A stretch of 64,000 nt of DNA, from NCBI GenBank assembly GCA_964423925.1, contig CAYRGQ010000008.1, forward strand, positions 1 through 64,000, given 5' to 3'. The translations under genes and the position numbers were made by a program. A model generated the notes under the pieces. That model saw nothing but the letters and a program-made list of their open reading frames with translations, searched no databases and was not told the DNA's origin. This document shows positions 26,344-36,179 of this stretch, one piece after another. Origin of the DNA: CAYRGQ01 sp964423925. GTDB lineage: Bacteria > Bacteroidota > Bacteroidia > Sphingobacteriales > Sphingobacteriaceae. Each line of letters opens with the position of its first letter. Positions within the stretch are counted from its first letter, which is position 1.

Positions 26344-27300
26344 ATGAAAATTACCGAACATATCCGGCGTGCCCAGGGCAAGACCTTGTTTTCTTTTGAG
26401 CTGCTGCCTCCCGTGAAAGGCCAAAGCATCGATCATATTTACAACACGATCGATGCCTTGATGGAGTTTCAACCGCCCTTTATCGACGTTACCTATCACC
26501 GTGAGGACTACATCTACAAACAGCATCCCACCGGCCTATTGGAGCGCGTAGCCTACCGCAAGCGCCCCGGAACGGTGGCCATCTGCGCGGCAATCATGAA
26601 CCGGTACAAAGTGGACGCGGTGCCCCACCTAATTTGCGGAGGGTTTACTAAAGAAGAAACCGAGAATGCCTTGATTGACCTCAACTTCCTAGGGATCGAC
26701 AACGTCCTCGTGCTGCGAGGGGACGCTCGAAAAGCGGATACCGATTTCGTGCCCACCCCCGGCGGACACACCTATGCAACGGACTTGTTAGCCCATGTAA
26801 AAGACATGAACAGCGGGCGGTACTTGCATGAAGATATTGAAGGTTGCACCAAAACGGATTTTTGTATTGGCGTGGCAGGCTATCCGGAGAAACACTTCGA
26901 AAGCCCAAATTTTCAGACGGACTTCAAATACCTGAAGAAAAAAATTGACATGGGTGCCGACTTCATAGTTACCCAAATGTTTTTTGACAACAGCAAATAC
27001 AAAGCATTCGTGGAGCAATGCCGAGCCCATGGTATCAATGTGCCCATCATCCCGGGCCTGAAGCCAATCACTTCGGCCCGCCAACTGATTTCATTGCCCA
27101 AGATCTTCCATATTGACATTCCGCTGGAGCTGAGCGAGGCGGTATCGGCGTGTACATCTGCCGAAGCGGTCCGGCAAGTAGGTATCGAATGGATGGTGCA
27201 GCAATGCAAGGAACTAGTTGAGATGGGCGCCCCCGTCCTGCATTTTTACACGATGGGCAATCCGGGACCTACTAAACAGATTGCCAGTCAGATTTTTTAG
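26344..27300 (+). CDS. metF: Methylenetetrahydrofolate reductase
   Basis: FAD enzyme reducing 5,10-methylene-THF to 5-methyl-THF, the methyl donor for methionine. The 318-residue TIM barrel starts with FSFELLPPVKGQ and has DNVLVLRGDARK and GADFIVTQMFFDN, typical of MetF. It is under the SAM-I riboswitch, as expected for a methionine gene; metH is not adjacent. Convergent with the GH20 gene, 18 bases apart. Confidence 0.96.
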   Translation: MKITEHIRRAQGKTLFSFELLPPVKGQSIDHIYNTIDALMEFQPPFIDVTYHREDYIYKQHPTGLLERVAYRKRPGTVAICAAIMNRYKVDAVPHLICGGFTKEETENALIDLNFLGIDNVLVLRGDARKADTDFVPTPGGHTYATDLLAHVKDMNSGRYLHEDIEGCTKTDFCIGVAGYPEKHFESPNFQTDFKYLKKKIDMGADFIVTQMFFDNSKYKAFVEQCRAHGINVPIIPGLKPITSARQLISLPKIFHIDIPLELSEAVSACTSAEAVRQVGIEWMVQQCKELVEMGAPVLHFYTMGNPGPTKQIASQIF

Positions 27301-27318
27301 CCCCTATCCCAACCGGAT

Positions 27319-29580
27319 CTAATAAACGACAACTTCGTCGGCCAAAAGAAAGCCGGAACGTGCCGGAGGCGCGATAATTCGCAGATAGCGGGCGGCTACG
27401 GGCTCGTCAAACTCCTGTTCAAACCGATGGAATACGAGACGTGCGTCATCGGGCGAGACGTTGTGCCCGATGGTGGCGACTTCTCTGAAGTTCGTACCGT
27501 TGTCAGACAGCAGCACCTTGACCGTCCCCGGCAAGAAGATGCCCCGATCGGACTCCTGCATGAACCCGACTGCAACTTGGCTAAGCTGTTCGCGTCGCTC
27601 GAAATCAATGACGACATCAAAGTCTCCCAGAAAACCCTGCCATTGCCCATCGCCATACCGCAATCCGCCTTTCTGGCCGTTCGTCAATGTCGCCTCTGCT
27701 TGCGCAGCGTAGGTATCCCACGGCGTATGGTACGTTACTTTCTTACCAATAGCCTTATGGAGGTCGACCGTGGCAGAATCAACCGCTCCTACTTGCACCG
27801 AATCCATGAAATAAGCAGCCTTGATGACGGTGCTGGCTGCCAGGTCGAAAGGTTTACTGTAGAGCGGCGAGGCGGCTGTAGGTTCCGTGCCGTCCACGGT
27901 ATAGCGAATGGTTGGCTCGTATTGCTCGGAGCTGATCGAGACGGTATTATTGTGGCTATCGGGATTATACTGCACATTCACTTTCGCATCAAACGCGGGC
28001 CGGTAATAGTTCACGCCCAAACGTTGCAATAGACGATAGTGCGCTTGCAGCCTGGTTCGGAAATCTTGGTAATCCTTCCTATCTGGGTTGGTCCACAGTA
28101 GTTCGGACAGTGCCATCGCGCGAGGGAAAGCCATATACTCGGCGTGTGCAGGCGTCGGTATATGTTCCGTCCACAAGTTCCCCTGCGCCCCTAATACGTG
28201 CTGCACTTTGTCGCCTGCCACTCCTTCCCGCGGGTTGTACTTGTAGACGTGCTCCAGGGTCGTATAACCCCCTATAGCCCGGGGTTGCGTGCGCGGATCG
28301 CTCTGGTAATAATCGAAGTACAAATGGGATTCAGGCGTCATAACCACGTTATGGCCAGCATTGGCCGCCGCTATACCCTGTGCCTGTCCTCGCCATGCCA
28401 TCACGGTGGCGCCCGCCGGCAGCCCTCCCTCCATGATCTCGTCCCAGCCAATCAGCTTTCTCCCTTTCGCCTTCAGGTGCGCATCTATTCGGCTGATAAA
28501 ATGACTCTGCAACGCCGCTTCGTTAGCTAGGCCCAGCGAGTCTTTCAGGCCTTGACATTTGGGGCAAGCCTTCCAGCTCGTCGTGTCCGCTTCGTCGCCT
28601 CCAATGTGGATATAGGGCGAAGGGAACAATTCGATCACTTCGTCAAGTACGCCGAAGAGGAAGGTGTAGGTTTGTTCGTTGCCGACGCAAAACTCGGCAT
28701 GGTGATAAGGATGACCGGAGCAGCTCAACTCGGGATGTACGGCCAACACGGCATCGGCATGGCCCGGCATGTCGATTTCTGGAATAATGGTAATTCCCTT
28801 GCCCCGGGCATATTCGACGAGCTCGCGCACTTCCTGCTGGGTATAGAAACCGCCGTGGGCATTGGGATGCCCTGCGTCTACATAAAGACGGCCGTTGGCC
28901 TTCCAGTCTGCCCAAGCGTAGTGCGTACGCCAGGCTGCGCGTTGGGTGAGTTCCGGATATTGATGGATCTGCAAGCGCCACCCACCATCGTCAGTTAAGT
29001 GCCAATGGAAGTGATTGAACTTGTAAATCGCCATTAAGTCGATATACTTCTTCAGAAAGGAGACGGGGAAGAAATGCCGCGATACGTCCAAATGCAAACC
29101 CCGATATCCATAGGCCGGCTTGTCTTCAATGCTGACCCGGGGGATGACGTTATAAAAATCTTGGAGGTAGGAAAGCTGCAATAGGGTCATAAACCCGCTC
29201 ACGATCGCCTGCTCGTCGTGGCCTATGAGTTGAATCCCCGTTGAATCGACCTGCAACCGATAAGCGCCCTGCGCTACGGGGTACGCGGCGTGCGCCTTAA
29301 TAATCCGGATCCCCTCCTGCGGAATCCGCTTGATATTGCGTATACCCACTACGGTAATGGAATCGACACCAGGCAACTGCCTGAAAATGGTGGCCGTAGC
29401 GGCAAACTCCTCCGAAGCGTGCACATCCACGATCGTAGGGATTAGGTAAGTTCCTTCGGATACAACCACGTGGTTAGGCTTAGGGATGAGCGGGATCTCG
29501 GACTGGGAGAAAGTGAAGCGCGGCAAAAAAAGCAATGTACTGACAATGTGCCAAAGAAAAACGAGGTGCAGTTGTTTCAT
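27319..29580 (-). CDS. GH20 beta-N-acetylhexosaminidase
   Basis: A 753-residue exported glycosidase. It has a signal peptide (first 25 residues), an N-terminal GH20b domain to about residue 150, and the GH20 catalytic barrel with the Asp-Glu pair in HIGGDEAD (329-330), HFHWHLTDDGGWR and PEIDMPGHADAV. A chitobiase C-terminal-like region (about 545-610) precedes an F5/8 type C (discoidin-like) carbohydrate-binding domain up to the end. It removes terminal GlcNAc or GalNAc from chitin, glycans or wall fragments outside the inner membrane. No operon partner. Confidence 0.93.
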   Translation of the reverse strand: MKQLHLVFLWHIVSTLLFLPRFTFSQSEIPLIPKPNHVVVSEGTYLIPTIVDVHASEEFAATATIFRQLPGVDSITVVGIRNIKRIPQEGIRIIKAHAAYPVAQGAYRLQVDSTGIQLIGHDEQAIVSGFMTLLQLSYLQDFYNVIPRVSIEDKPAYGYRGLHLDVSRHFFPVSFLKKYIDLMAIYKFNHFHWHLTDDGGWRLQIHQYPELTQRAAWRTHYAWADWKANGRLYVDAGHPNAHGGFYTQQEVRELVEYARGKGITIIPEIDMPGHADAVLAVHPELSCSGHPYHHAEFCVGNEQTYTFLFGVLDEVIELFPSPYIHIGGDEADTTSWKACPKCQGLKDSLGLANEAALQSHFISRIDAHLKAKGRKLIGWDEIMEGGLPAGATVMAWRGQAQGIAAANAGHNVVMTPESHLYFDYYQSDPRTQPRAIGGYTTLEHVYKYNPREGVAGDKVQHVLGAQGNLWTEHIPTPAHAEYMAFPRAMALSELLWTNPDRKDYQDFRTRLQAHYRLLQRLGVNYYRPAFDAKVNVQYNPDSHNNTVSISSEQYEPTIRYTVDGTEPTAASPLYSKPFDLAASTVIKAAYFMDSVQVGAVDSATVDLHKAIGKKVTYHTPWDTYAAQAEATLTNGQKGGLRYGDGQWQGFLGDFDVVIDFERREQLSQVAVGFMQESDRGIFLPGTVKVLLSDNGTNFREVATIGHNVSPDDARLVFHRFEQEFDEPVAARYLRIIAPPARSGFLLADEVVVY

Positions 29581-29774
29581 AACATGGCCGGTTTGAGCTG
29601 GTACCTAACAAAAATAGGTAATATCCGGGGCTTAAGCAATACACGCGCAGCACCGAATGTAACGAATATATGGCGTTTTCGTTCAGGCAACATGCCGTAT
29701 CAGCTGGCAAGGACTCCTCCAATTTTTGATATTCGCTCAACAAAACCCGCCCCCCAACTCTCAATATTAATCGC

Positions 29775-29782
29775 TAACTTTG
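29775..29782 (+). promoter_or_regulatory. -7 element of lipA (leaderless)
   Basis: TAACTTTG, exact TAnnTTTG, ending five bases before the A of the lipA ATG at 29787, so the mRNA should begin at or next to the start codon. Confidence 0.5.
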
Positions 29783-29786
29783 TAGT

Positions 29787-30692
29787 ATGATTGAACTACC
29801 GGTTATTCCCGCCAACCAGATGCAGCGCAAGCCAGACTGGCTTCGTGTCAAATTGCCCGTAGGAAAAGAGTACAGGCACGTCCGCAACCTCGTGGACGAG
29901 CATAGGCTCCATACAATCTGCGAAAGTGGCAATTGCCCGAATATGGGCGAATGCTGGGGCGCAGGGACCGCTACATTCATGATTTTGGGCAACATCTGCA
30001 CGCGCTCTTGCTCATTTTGCGCGGTTGCTACTGGTCGACCACATGCGGTGGACTGGGACGAGCCCGAACGCGTGGCCCGATCGGTCAAGTTGATGGAAGT
30101 GAAGCACTGCGTGATTACGTCGGTAGACCGCGACGACCTAAAAGACGGCGGCTCAATCATCTGGGCCGAAACAGTTAAGGCCATCCGGCGCGAAAGCCCC
30201 GGCACCACGCTTGAGACGCTAATCCCCGACTTTAAAGGGCAATGGGAAAACCTCGACCGCGTGATAGCGGTGCGTCCGGAAGTGGTTTCGCATAACCTAG
30301 AAACGGTTCGTCGCCTCACGCGAGAAGTACGCATCCAAGCCAAGTACGACCGTAGCTTAGAGTGCTTGCGGCGGATTTCGGCTGCGGGCCTGCGGACCAA
30401 ATCCGGCATTATGCTCGGTTTTGGCGAAACCGAAGCCGACGTCATCGAAGCCATGACTGACCTTCGCGAGGCAGGGGTGCATATCCTCACCCTAGGCCAA
30501 TACCTACAACCCACCAAGGCCCACCACCCTGTCGTGGAGTGGGTGACCCCCCAGCAGTTTAAGCGCTATCAAGAGATTGGCTTAGAGATGGGCTTTAACT
30601 ACGTCGAAAGCGGTCCATTGGTGCGGTCCTCCTACCATGCTGAAAAGCATCTTTTTGACATGCAGCCCTCGGCTAGCGAAACAGTTAGTTAA
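29787..30692 (+). CDS. lipA: Lipoyl synthase
   Basis: Radical-SAM enzyme that inserts two sulfurs into the octanoyl group on lipoyl domains. The 301-residue protein has the auxiliary cluster Cys set CESGNCPNMGEC, the radical-SAM motif CTRSCSFC, and the C-terminal RSSYHAEK. Its protein targets include the H protein (gcvH at 56.3 kb) and the E2 subunit (41.2 kb). MIELPV is the family start, so the ATG at 29787 is kept even though the promoter element is very close. Confidence 0.97.
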   Translation: MIELPVIPANQMQRKPDWLRVKLPVGKEYRHVRNLVDEHRLHTICESGNCPNMGECWGAGTATFMILGNICTRSCSFCAVATGRPHAVDWDEPERVARSVKLMEVKHCVITSVDRDDLKDGGSIIWAETVKAIRRESPGTTLETLIPDFKGQWENLDRVIAVRPEVVSHNLETVRRLTREVRIQAKYDRSLECLRRISAAGLRTKSGIMLGFGETEADVIEAMTDLREAGVHILTLGQYLQPTKAHHPVVEWVTPQQFKRYQEIGLEMGFNYVESGPLVRSSYHAEKHLFDMQPSASETVS

Positions 30693-30749
30693 TTCGCCGA
30701 CCTCGTAGCGCCGCTCCCTTTCTTTTATCCAAGATTTTTAGCGCGTTGC

Positions 30750-30782
30750 TTTGCATTTCGCAGTCATTTTTGTGTAAGTTTG
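30750..30782 (+). promoter_or_regulatory. Promoter of the polysaccharide gene block
   Basis: TTTG at 30750-30753, a 21-base spacer and TAAGTTTG at 30775-30782, an exact TAnnTTTG. Transcription near 30787 leaves about 190 bases of leader before the first gene; I see no ORF or clear fold in that leader. Confidence 0.55.
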
Positions 30783-30977
30783 TCCAGCTAGCTGGCAAAC
30801 GAACGCGCGCAAGCATCGCGGCATCGCAGGGCTTATCCAAGCGACCGCCGATACACCACACGTCCTCATGCATCATGGGATTGTCGGCTACGCAATATAC
30901 CAAAGTTTGGAGAACCCCAAAGCACGGGTAACGAAGCGTCGCGGACGTGAAAGGCACTTAACTTAACCTAACTATAT

Positions 30978-31961
30978 ATGTCACGAAAACGCATTCTCAT
31001 TACGGGCGCGGCCGGATTTTTGGGATCCCACCTCTGCGACCGTTTCATCAAGGAAGACTACCACGTAATCGGCATGGACAACCTGATTACCGGTGATTTG
31101 CGCAATATTGAGCACCTTTTCAAGCTTGAGAACTTCGAGTTTTACCACCACGACGTTTCCACGTTTGTATTCGTGCCGGGTAGGCTGGACTACATTCTCC
31201 ACTTCGCGTCGCCGGCCAGCCCCATCGATTACCTAAAGATCCCGATACAAACCCTCAAAGTGGGCTCATTGGGTACGCACAACCTGCTGGGCTTGGCGCG
31301 GGCCAAAGGGTCACGCATCCTCGTAGCCTCCACCTCCGAGGTATATGGCGACCCTACCGTGAGTCCGCAGCCCGAAGAATATTGGGGCAACGTCAATCCC
31401 GTGGGACCCCGTGGCGTATACGATGAGGCAAAGCGTTTCCAGGAGGCCATGACCATGGCCTACCACACGTTCCACGGTTTGGAAACCCGCATCGTGCGTA
31501 TTTTCAATACGTATGGCCCACGCATGCGGCTGAACGACGGGCGCGTATTGCCTGCGTTCGTGGGACAAGCCCTCCGTGGCGAAGATCTGACCGTATTCGG
31601 TGATGGATCGCAAACCCGTTCCTTTTGCTATGTGGACGATCAAGTGGAAGGCATCTACAGGCTCTTGCATAGCGACTACCCCCTGCCGATTAACATTGGG
31701 AACCCAGACGAAATCACCATCAAGCAATTTGGCGAGGAAATCATCAAGTTGACCGGCACCAGCCAAAAACTGGTTTACAAGGAACTACCCGTGGATGACC
31801 CCAAACAACGGCGCCCAGACATCAGTAAAGCAACGGAAATACTCGGATGGGAACCCAAAGTAGGACGCGAAGAGGGCCTACGCATCACGTACGAATATTT
31901 CAAATCCCTGCCTGTACAGGAGATAGAGCATAAAGATTTCACCTACTACAACAAAAAATAA
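30978..31961 (+). CDS. UDP-glucuronate decarboxylase (UDP-xylose synthase)
   Basis: An extended SDR of 327 residues. It has the NAD motif GAAGFLGSHLCDRF, the catalytic STSEVYGDP and YDEAKRFQEA (YxxxK), and the RIFNTYGPRMRLNDGRVLPAFV stretch that marks UDP-glucuronic acid decarboxylases, which make UDP-xylose. First gene of a block for nucleotide sugars; its TAA overlaps the galE ATG. Confidence 0.9.
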   Translation: MSRKRILITGAAGFLGSHLCDRFIKEDYHVIGMDNLITGDLRNIEHLFKLENFEFYHHDVSTFVFVPGRLDYILHFASPASPIDYLKIPIQTLKVGSLGTHNLLGLARAKGSRILVASTSEVYGDPTVSPQPEEYWGNVNPVGPRGVYDEAKRFQEAMTMAYHTFHGLETRIVRIFNTYGPRMRLNDGRVLPAFVGQALRGEDLTVFGDGSQTRSFCYVDDQVEGIYRLLHSDYPLPINIGNPDEITIKQFGEEIIKLTGTSQKLVYKELPVDDPKQRRPDISKATEILGWEPKVGREEGLRITYEYFKSLPVQEIEHKDFTYYNKK

Positions 31962-32995
31962 TGAGCAAAATACTTGTGACTGGGGGTACCGGTTACATCG
32001 GTTCACACACTGTCGTGGAATTACTAGCAGCTGGTTACACCCCAGTGATTGTCGACAACTTGTCAAACTCCTCCGCGGGGGTACTAAAGCAAATCACTAA
32101 AATCACCGGCGTCGAACCCGAATTCCATCAGTTTGACTTGGCCGACGACCGCGTCGTGCAAGAATTCGTGGCCCAACATCCGGACCTATCGGGCGTCATT
32201 CACTTTGCGGCCTACAAAGCGGTGGGCGAGTCCGTCGCACAGCCCTTAAAGTATTATCACAATAACTTTTACTCCCTGATCAACCTGCTCAATGCCTACA
32301 TGGGGCGCCAGGTGAACTTCGTGTTTTCGTCGAGCTGCACGGTATACGGCCAGCCAGATGTGCTCCCCGTAACCGAATCCGCACCCGTAAAGCGCGCCGA
32401 ATCGCCCTACGGAAACACCAAACAGATTGCCGAGGAAATACTGGCCGAAACGGCAGGCGCCTATCCCAATTACAATATCATATCCCTTCGCTACTTCAAT
32501 CCGGTAGGCGCGCACGCTACCGCGCTCATCGGTGAATTGCCCATCGGCGTACCCCAAAACCTAGTGCCGTTCATCACACAGTCGGCAATCGGCAAACGTG
32601 GCCCTATCACCGTATACGGCAACGACTACGACACACCCGACGGCTCGGCAATACGCGATTACATACACGTTGTCGACTTGGCGAAAGCTCATGTGGCGGC
32701 CATCCGGTTGCTCGAAAAAGGCAATCCGACAGGGAATTATGACGTCTTTAACGTCGGCACAGGCAGGGGAAACTCGGTGCTGGAAGTCATCCGAGCTTTC
32801 GAAGAGGCCACGGGTGTCAAGCTCAATTACCAGATCGGCGAACGCAGGCCCGGCGATATCGAGAAAGTCTGGGGCGACGTTTCGAAGTCGACCGCACAAT
32901 TAGGCTGGATGGCTGAGCGCGACATCGACGAAATGATGCGTTCTGCCTGGCAATGGGAACAATACCTTAAGGAGAACCCCCTAGCGTCCGATTAA
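31961..32995 (+). CDS. galE: UDP-glucose 4-epimerase
   Basis: Interconverts UDP-glucose and UDP-galactose. The 344-residue SDR has GGTGYIGSHTVVELL, SSSCTVYGQP, the YxxxK pair in SPYGNTKQIAEE, and RYFNPVGAHATALIGE typical of GalE. It overlaps the preceding gene by one base and is three bases from the next, so the block is an operon. Confidence 0.95.
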   Translation: MSKILVTGGTGYIGSHTVVELLAAGYTPVIVDNLSNSSAGVLKQITKITGVEPEFHQFDLADDRVVQEFVAQHPDLSGVIHFAAYKAVGESVAQPLKYYHNNFYSLINLLNAYMGRQVNFVFSSSCTVYGQPDVLPVTESAPVKRAESPYGNTKQIAEEILAETAGAYPNYNIISLRYFNPVGAHATALIGELPIGVPQNLVPFITQSAIGKRGPITVYGNDYDTPDGSAIRDYIHVVDLAKAHVAAIRLLEKGNPTGNYDVFNVGTGRGNSVLEVIRAFEEATGVKLNYQIGERRPGDIEKVWGDVSKSTAQLGWMAERDIDEMMRSAWQWEQYLKENPLASD

Positions 32996-32998
32996 GCG

Positions 32999-33583
32999 AT
33001 GTCGCTCAATAAAGATCCCGAACTCAAAAAAGCCGTACTATCCTTGCCGCAAGGCGAAAAGGATAAACTGTTGGCGCGCTTAGTGGGCAAGGACAAGATG
33101 CTGATGAAGCAGCTCAGGTTCAAGCTACTGGAGGACGAGATTGACCTAGAAGAGCGGATTCTGACCGTACAAAGCCAACTGGAGCAGTTTTTTGACCGGC
33201 TACGCGGCTATATCCGACCGGTTAACGAACACCGCAATGCGCATTTGTTGCTGGGTGAGTTACGTTATGCAAGCGGAATCATCAATGAGCACGTTACCAT
33301 CACGAAAGACAAAATGAGCGATGTCCAGCTTCGGCTGTTTCTGGTATCGCAAAGTTTTTCGCATTTTGGCCGATTATTCGAGCAACACCGATCCGGCCAA
33401 AACCGCAAGTTGCTCGAATACCAATCCGGACGACTGAAATACATCCTGGGCAAATACGAGAAACTGCATGAGGACTTGCAATTTGAATTCCGGGAGGCTA
33501 TCAATACGGCATTGGCCACCGCCTACCAATCGGGCATGGCGCATTATATGCAGGCCTTAGGCCTGCCCAGAGCAGTAGATTAG
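32999..33583 (+). CDS. Conserved protein of unknown function between galE and rfbB
   Basis: A 194-residue soluble protein, rich in Leu, Lys, Glu and Gln, with almost entirely helical character and a basic first 40 residues (LKKAVLSLPQGEKDKLLARLVGKDKMLMKQL). There is no signal peptide or membrane segment and no catalytic motif I recognise. It is four bases from galE and five bases from rfbB, so it is translated with nucleotide-sugar enzymes. The tight spacing may reflect operon growth rather than a shared function. Confidence 0.75.
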   Translation: MSLNKDPELKKAVLSLPQGEKDKLLARLVGKDKMLMKQLRFKLLEDEIDLEERILTVQSQLEQFFDRLRGYIRPVNEHRNAHLLLGELRYASGIINEHVTITKDKMSDVQLRLFLVSQSFSHFGRLFEQHRSGQNRKLLEYQSGRLKYILGKYEKLHEDLQFEFREAINTALATAYQSGMAHYMQALGLPRAVD

Positions 33584-33587
33584 AAAA

Positions 33588-34643
33588 ATGAACAAACTTA
33601 TCATCACGGGCGGCGCGGGATTTATCGGTTCGCACGTCGTCAGGCGTTTTGTGAACACCTATCCCGGCTACCGCATCATCAACCTAGACAAGCTAACCTA
33701 TGCGGGCAACTTGGCGAACCTCAAGGACATCGAAAACAAGCCTAATTACCAATTCGTAAAAGGCGACATCACGGATGCGGCATTTATAAACGCACTGTTC
33801 GAAGCCGAGCAACCCGACGCGGTCATTCACCTGGCTGCCGAATCCCATGTCGACAGGTCGATCAGTAACCCCACGGAGTTTGTAATGACGAACGTGGTAG
33901 GAACGGTCAACCTGCTCAACGCAGCGCGCGCGTCCTGGGTCGGAAAATATGCGGAAAAACGGTTCTACCACGTGTCCACGGATGAAGTCTACGGTGCGCT
34001 AGGCGAAACGGGCATGTTTACCGAGGAAACCCGCTACGACCCGCACTCGCCCTACTCGGCCTCCAAAGCGTCGTCAGATCATTTCGTGCGCGCCTACCAC
34101 GACACCTACGGGCTGGATGTGGTGATTTCAAACTGTTCGAACAACTACGGCTCACACCATTTTCCAGAAAAGCTCATCCCGCTGGCCATCAACAACATCC
34201 AGCATAATAAGCCCGTTCCGATTTATGGCAAGGGTGAAAACGTGCGGGATTGGCTTTGGGTAGAAGACCACGCTCGGGCCATCGACATAATCTTCCATCG
34301 CGCCGCCAGCGGTGAGACATACAACGTGGGAGGGCACAACGAGTGGACGAATATCGATCTGATTCGGTTGTTATGCCGGATTATGGACCGCAAACTGGGC
34401 CGGACAGCGGGCGAATCCGAAAAACTGATCACCTTTGTGACCGATCGTGCAGGGCACGACCTTCGGTACGCCATCGATGCTTCCAAATTGAAGAATGACT
34501 TGGGCTGGGAACCAAGCCTACAATTTGAGGAAGGATTGGAGAAAACCGTGGATTGGTACCTCAATAACCAGGAATGGCTTGCAAACGTCACCTCGGGCCA
34601 GTACCAACAGTATTATGCCGAGCAATACGGGCGCGAGCGATGA
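33588..34643 (+). CDS. rfbB: dTDP-glucose 4,6-dehydratase
   Basis: Converts dTDP-glucose to the 4-keto-6-deoxy sugar, first dehydration in dTDP-rhamnose and related pathways. The 351-residue SDR has GGAGFIGSHVVRRF, the HVSTDEVYGALG motif with the catalytic Thr-Asp-Glu, and YSASKASSDHFVRAYHDTYGL. rfbA, rfbC and rfbD are not in the window. Last gene of the sugar-nucleotide run. Confidence 0.96.
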   Translation: MNKLIITGGAGFIGSHVVRRFVNTYPGYRIINLDKLTYAGNLANLKDIENKPNYQFVKGDITDAAFINALFEAEQPDAVIHLAAESHVDRSISNPTEFVMTNVVGTVNLLNAARASWVGKYAEKRFYHVSTDEVYGALGETGMFTEETRYDPHSPYSASKASSDHFVRAYHDTYGLDVVISNCSNNYGSHHFPEKLIPLAINNIQHNKPVPIYGKGENVRDWLWVEDHARAIDIIFHRAASGETYNVGGHNEWTNIDLIRLLCRIMDRKLGRTAGESEKLITFVTDRAGHDLRYAIDASKLKNDLGWEPSLQFEEGLEKTVDWYLNNQEWLANVTSGQYQQYYAEQYGRER

Positions 34644-35079
34644 ACATCGTGCCTGCCGCGTTTGAGCATATTCAAGCGCCGTATCGATCCATTTGAAAAA
34701 CCGGGGATGGCGCGCCCCAGCCACCCCACATCAACCTAGAGAAATTATTATTCAGGCGTTCATGGAGCTTTATTAGCGCTTTTCACGATTGTGGCTAGTC
34801 GCAGTCACGCCAACCACGCACCCCTGCATTGTGCCCGTCATCCATGCAAAAACGGACAGTGCATGATCGCGTTGCCAAGCGGGTACTAAGATGCGACGAC
34901 GGCTTTTTAGCCGGTACACATGGCAAACGTCACGCTTGTAAACGGGTGGGATATTGGGGCTTTTTTGATTTTTGGCGTGTTTGTTGGAGCGTTATCCGTA
35001 CACGTGTAGCGAATTTGTAATACATCTCGTTAAACTGCTAAAATTAAGTCCTTGCTGAACGAATAAAAACGGATCCAAC
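34644..35079. other. 436-base gap without a supported gene
   Basis: I see no coding sequence. It contains a GC-rich inverted pair (GGGG-A-TGGC and GCCA-CCCC) at about 34703-34727 with no U-tract, and an AT-rich stretch before the next gene. A 63-codon ORF at 34829 has no protein character. Confidence 0.5.
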
Positions 35080-36126
35080 ATGATACAGCATTTCGAAGGA
35101 AAAACAATCGTATTAGGTGCACCTACAGACTTTAATTTTTCAGGAATCATCGAGCAGGAATTACGACACTTGGGCTTTAACGTAGTGAGTATATCCTACA
35201 GCCGGGCCGGTTTCAAATATAAAAACATCTTCCAGCGCCTAGAGAGCTTCTTTCATAAGAATTTCCTAGGCCATCGCGACTATAAGCAACGGCTTTGCAC
35301 CAAACATGTCGAAGAGCTAACGATGAGCCGGCTGGAAAAAGTCCCGTATGCGGATTATGCGCTATTAATCAGGCCTGACCAGTACAGCGAGCAGGTAGTG
35401 AATAAAATCAAGCGCATTGCCTACAATGTGTGTGCATACCAGTGGGATGGCCTAGAGCGTTTTCCGGCCGTAAAGAAATATATCGACTGGTTTGACCATT
35501 TCTTCGTTTTCGACCCAAAGGATATTTCGGATCACCCCAACGTGCGCCCGATTACTAATTTTTACACGGAATCATTTCAGCCTTACTACGACCCCGAAAG
35601 CCGTTCGGATGCGTATTACTTGGGCACATACATTCGCGACCGTGCAAGCGAGGTGGAGGACATCCTGACAACGCTGCAATCGCTGGGACTCAATGTCAAA
35701 CACCATATTTGCTATCGTGGATCTGACACCCGCAAATTCAGGCAACTGGACACCACGCGCGACTTACTGACCTATTGGCAAAACCTGCATTTTGCGTACA
35801 ATACAAACCTGCTCATCGATGTGTCCAACCATGTGCACAAAGGGCTTTCATTTCGTACGTTCGAAGCCCTTGGCTTCGGCAAAAAGCTGATCACGACCAA
35901 TCCCGATGTGCGCCAGTACGATTTCTATCACCCCAATAACATCTTGGTGTGGGGCGGCCACGACCGATCGGAGATAGAAGCCTTTTTGCGCACTCCTTAT
36001 ATGCCCGTTGCTCAGGAAATTCGAGAAAAATACAGCTTTTCCAACTGGATAAGTTACGTACTTAGCGGCCAAGAGTGTCAGGCTATCAAGTTGCCAACGC
36101 CAGAATTAGTACCCCAACTGGCTTAG
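35080..36126 (+). CDS. Glycosyltransferase-like protein
   Basis: A 348-residue soluble protein in the polysaccharide region. It shows the two-domain layout of GT-B enzymes: an N-terminal half starting KTIVLGAPTDFNFSGIIEQELRHLG, a linker after residue 165, and a C-terminal part with HKGLSFRTFEALGFGKKLITTNPDV, which resembles the donor-site E-x-x-x-x-G-K pattern of GT families. The family is not recognised with confidence. The next gene overlaps or abuts closely and encodes a similar type of enzyme. Confidence 0.65.
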   Translation: MIQHFEGKTIVLGAPTDFNFSGIIEQELRHLGFNVVSISYSRAGFKYKNIFQRLESFFHKNFLGHRDYKQRLCTKHVEELTMSRLEKVPYADYALLIRPDQYSEQVVNKIKRIAYNVCAYQWDGLERFPAVKKYIDWFDHFFVFDPKDISDHPNVRPITNFYTESFQPYYDPESRSDAYYLGTYIRDRASEVEDILTTLQSLGLNVKHHICYRGSDTRKFRQLDTTRDLLTYWQNLHFAYNTNLLIDVSNHVHKGLSFRTFEALGFGKKLITTNPDVRQYDFYHPNNILVWGGHDRSEIEAFLRTPYMPVAQEIREKYSFSNWISYVLSGQECQAIKLPTPELVPQLA

Positions 36127-36179
36127 CCGGTTTTGGAGTATCCAAAAAAGGCCCGTCAACCCGACCCCTTCTCCTTCTC

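Noticed and set aside
27427..28032. 201-codon forward frame under the GH20 gene
   Set aside because: Antisense shadow without family motifs.
30685..30957. 90-codon reverse frame between lipA and the UDP-xylose synthase gene
   Set aside because: No recognisable motif and it lies over the promoter of the sugar block.
34829..35020. 63-codon forward frame in the gap after rfbB
   Set aside because: Composition and motif content give no sign of a real protein.
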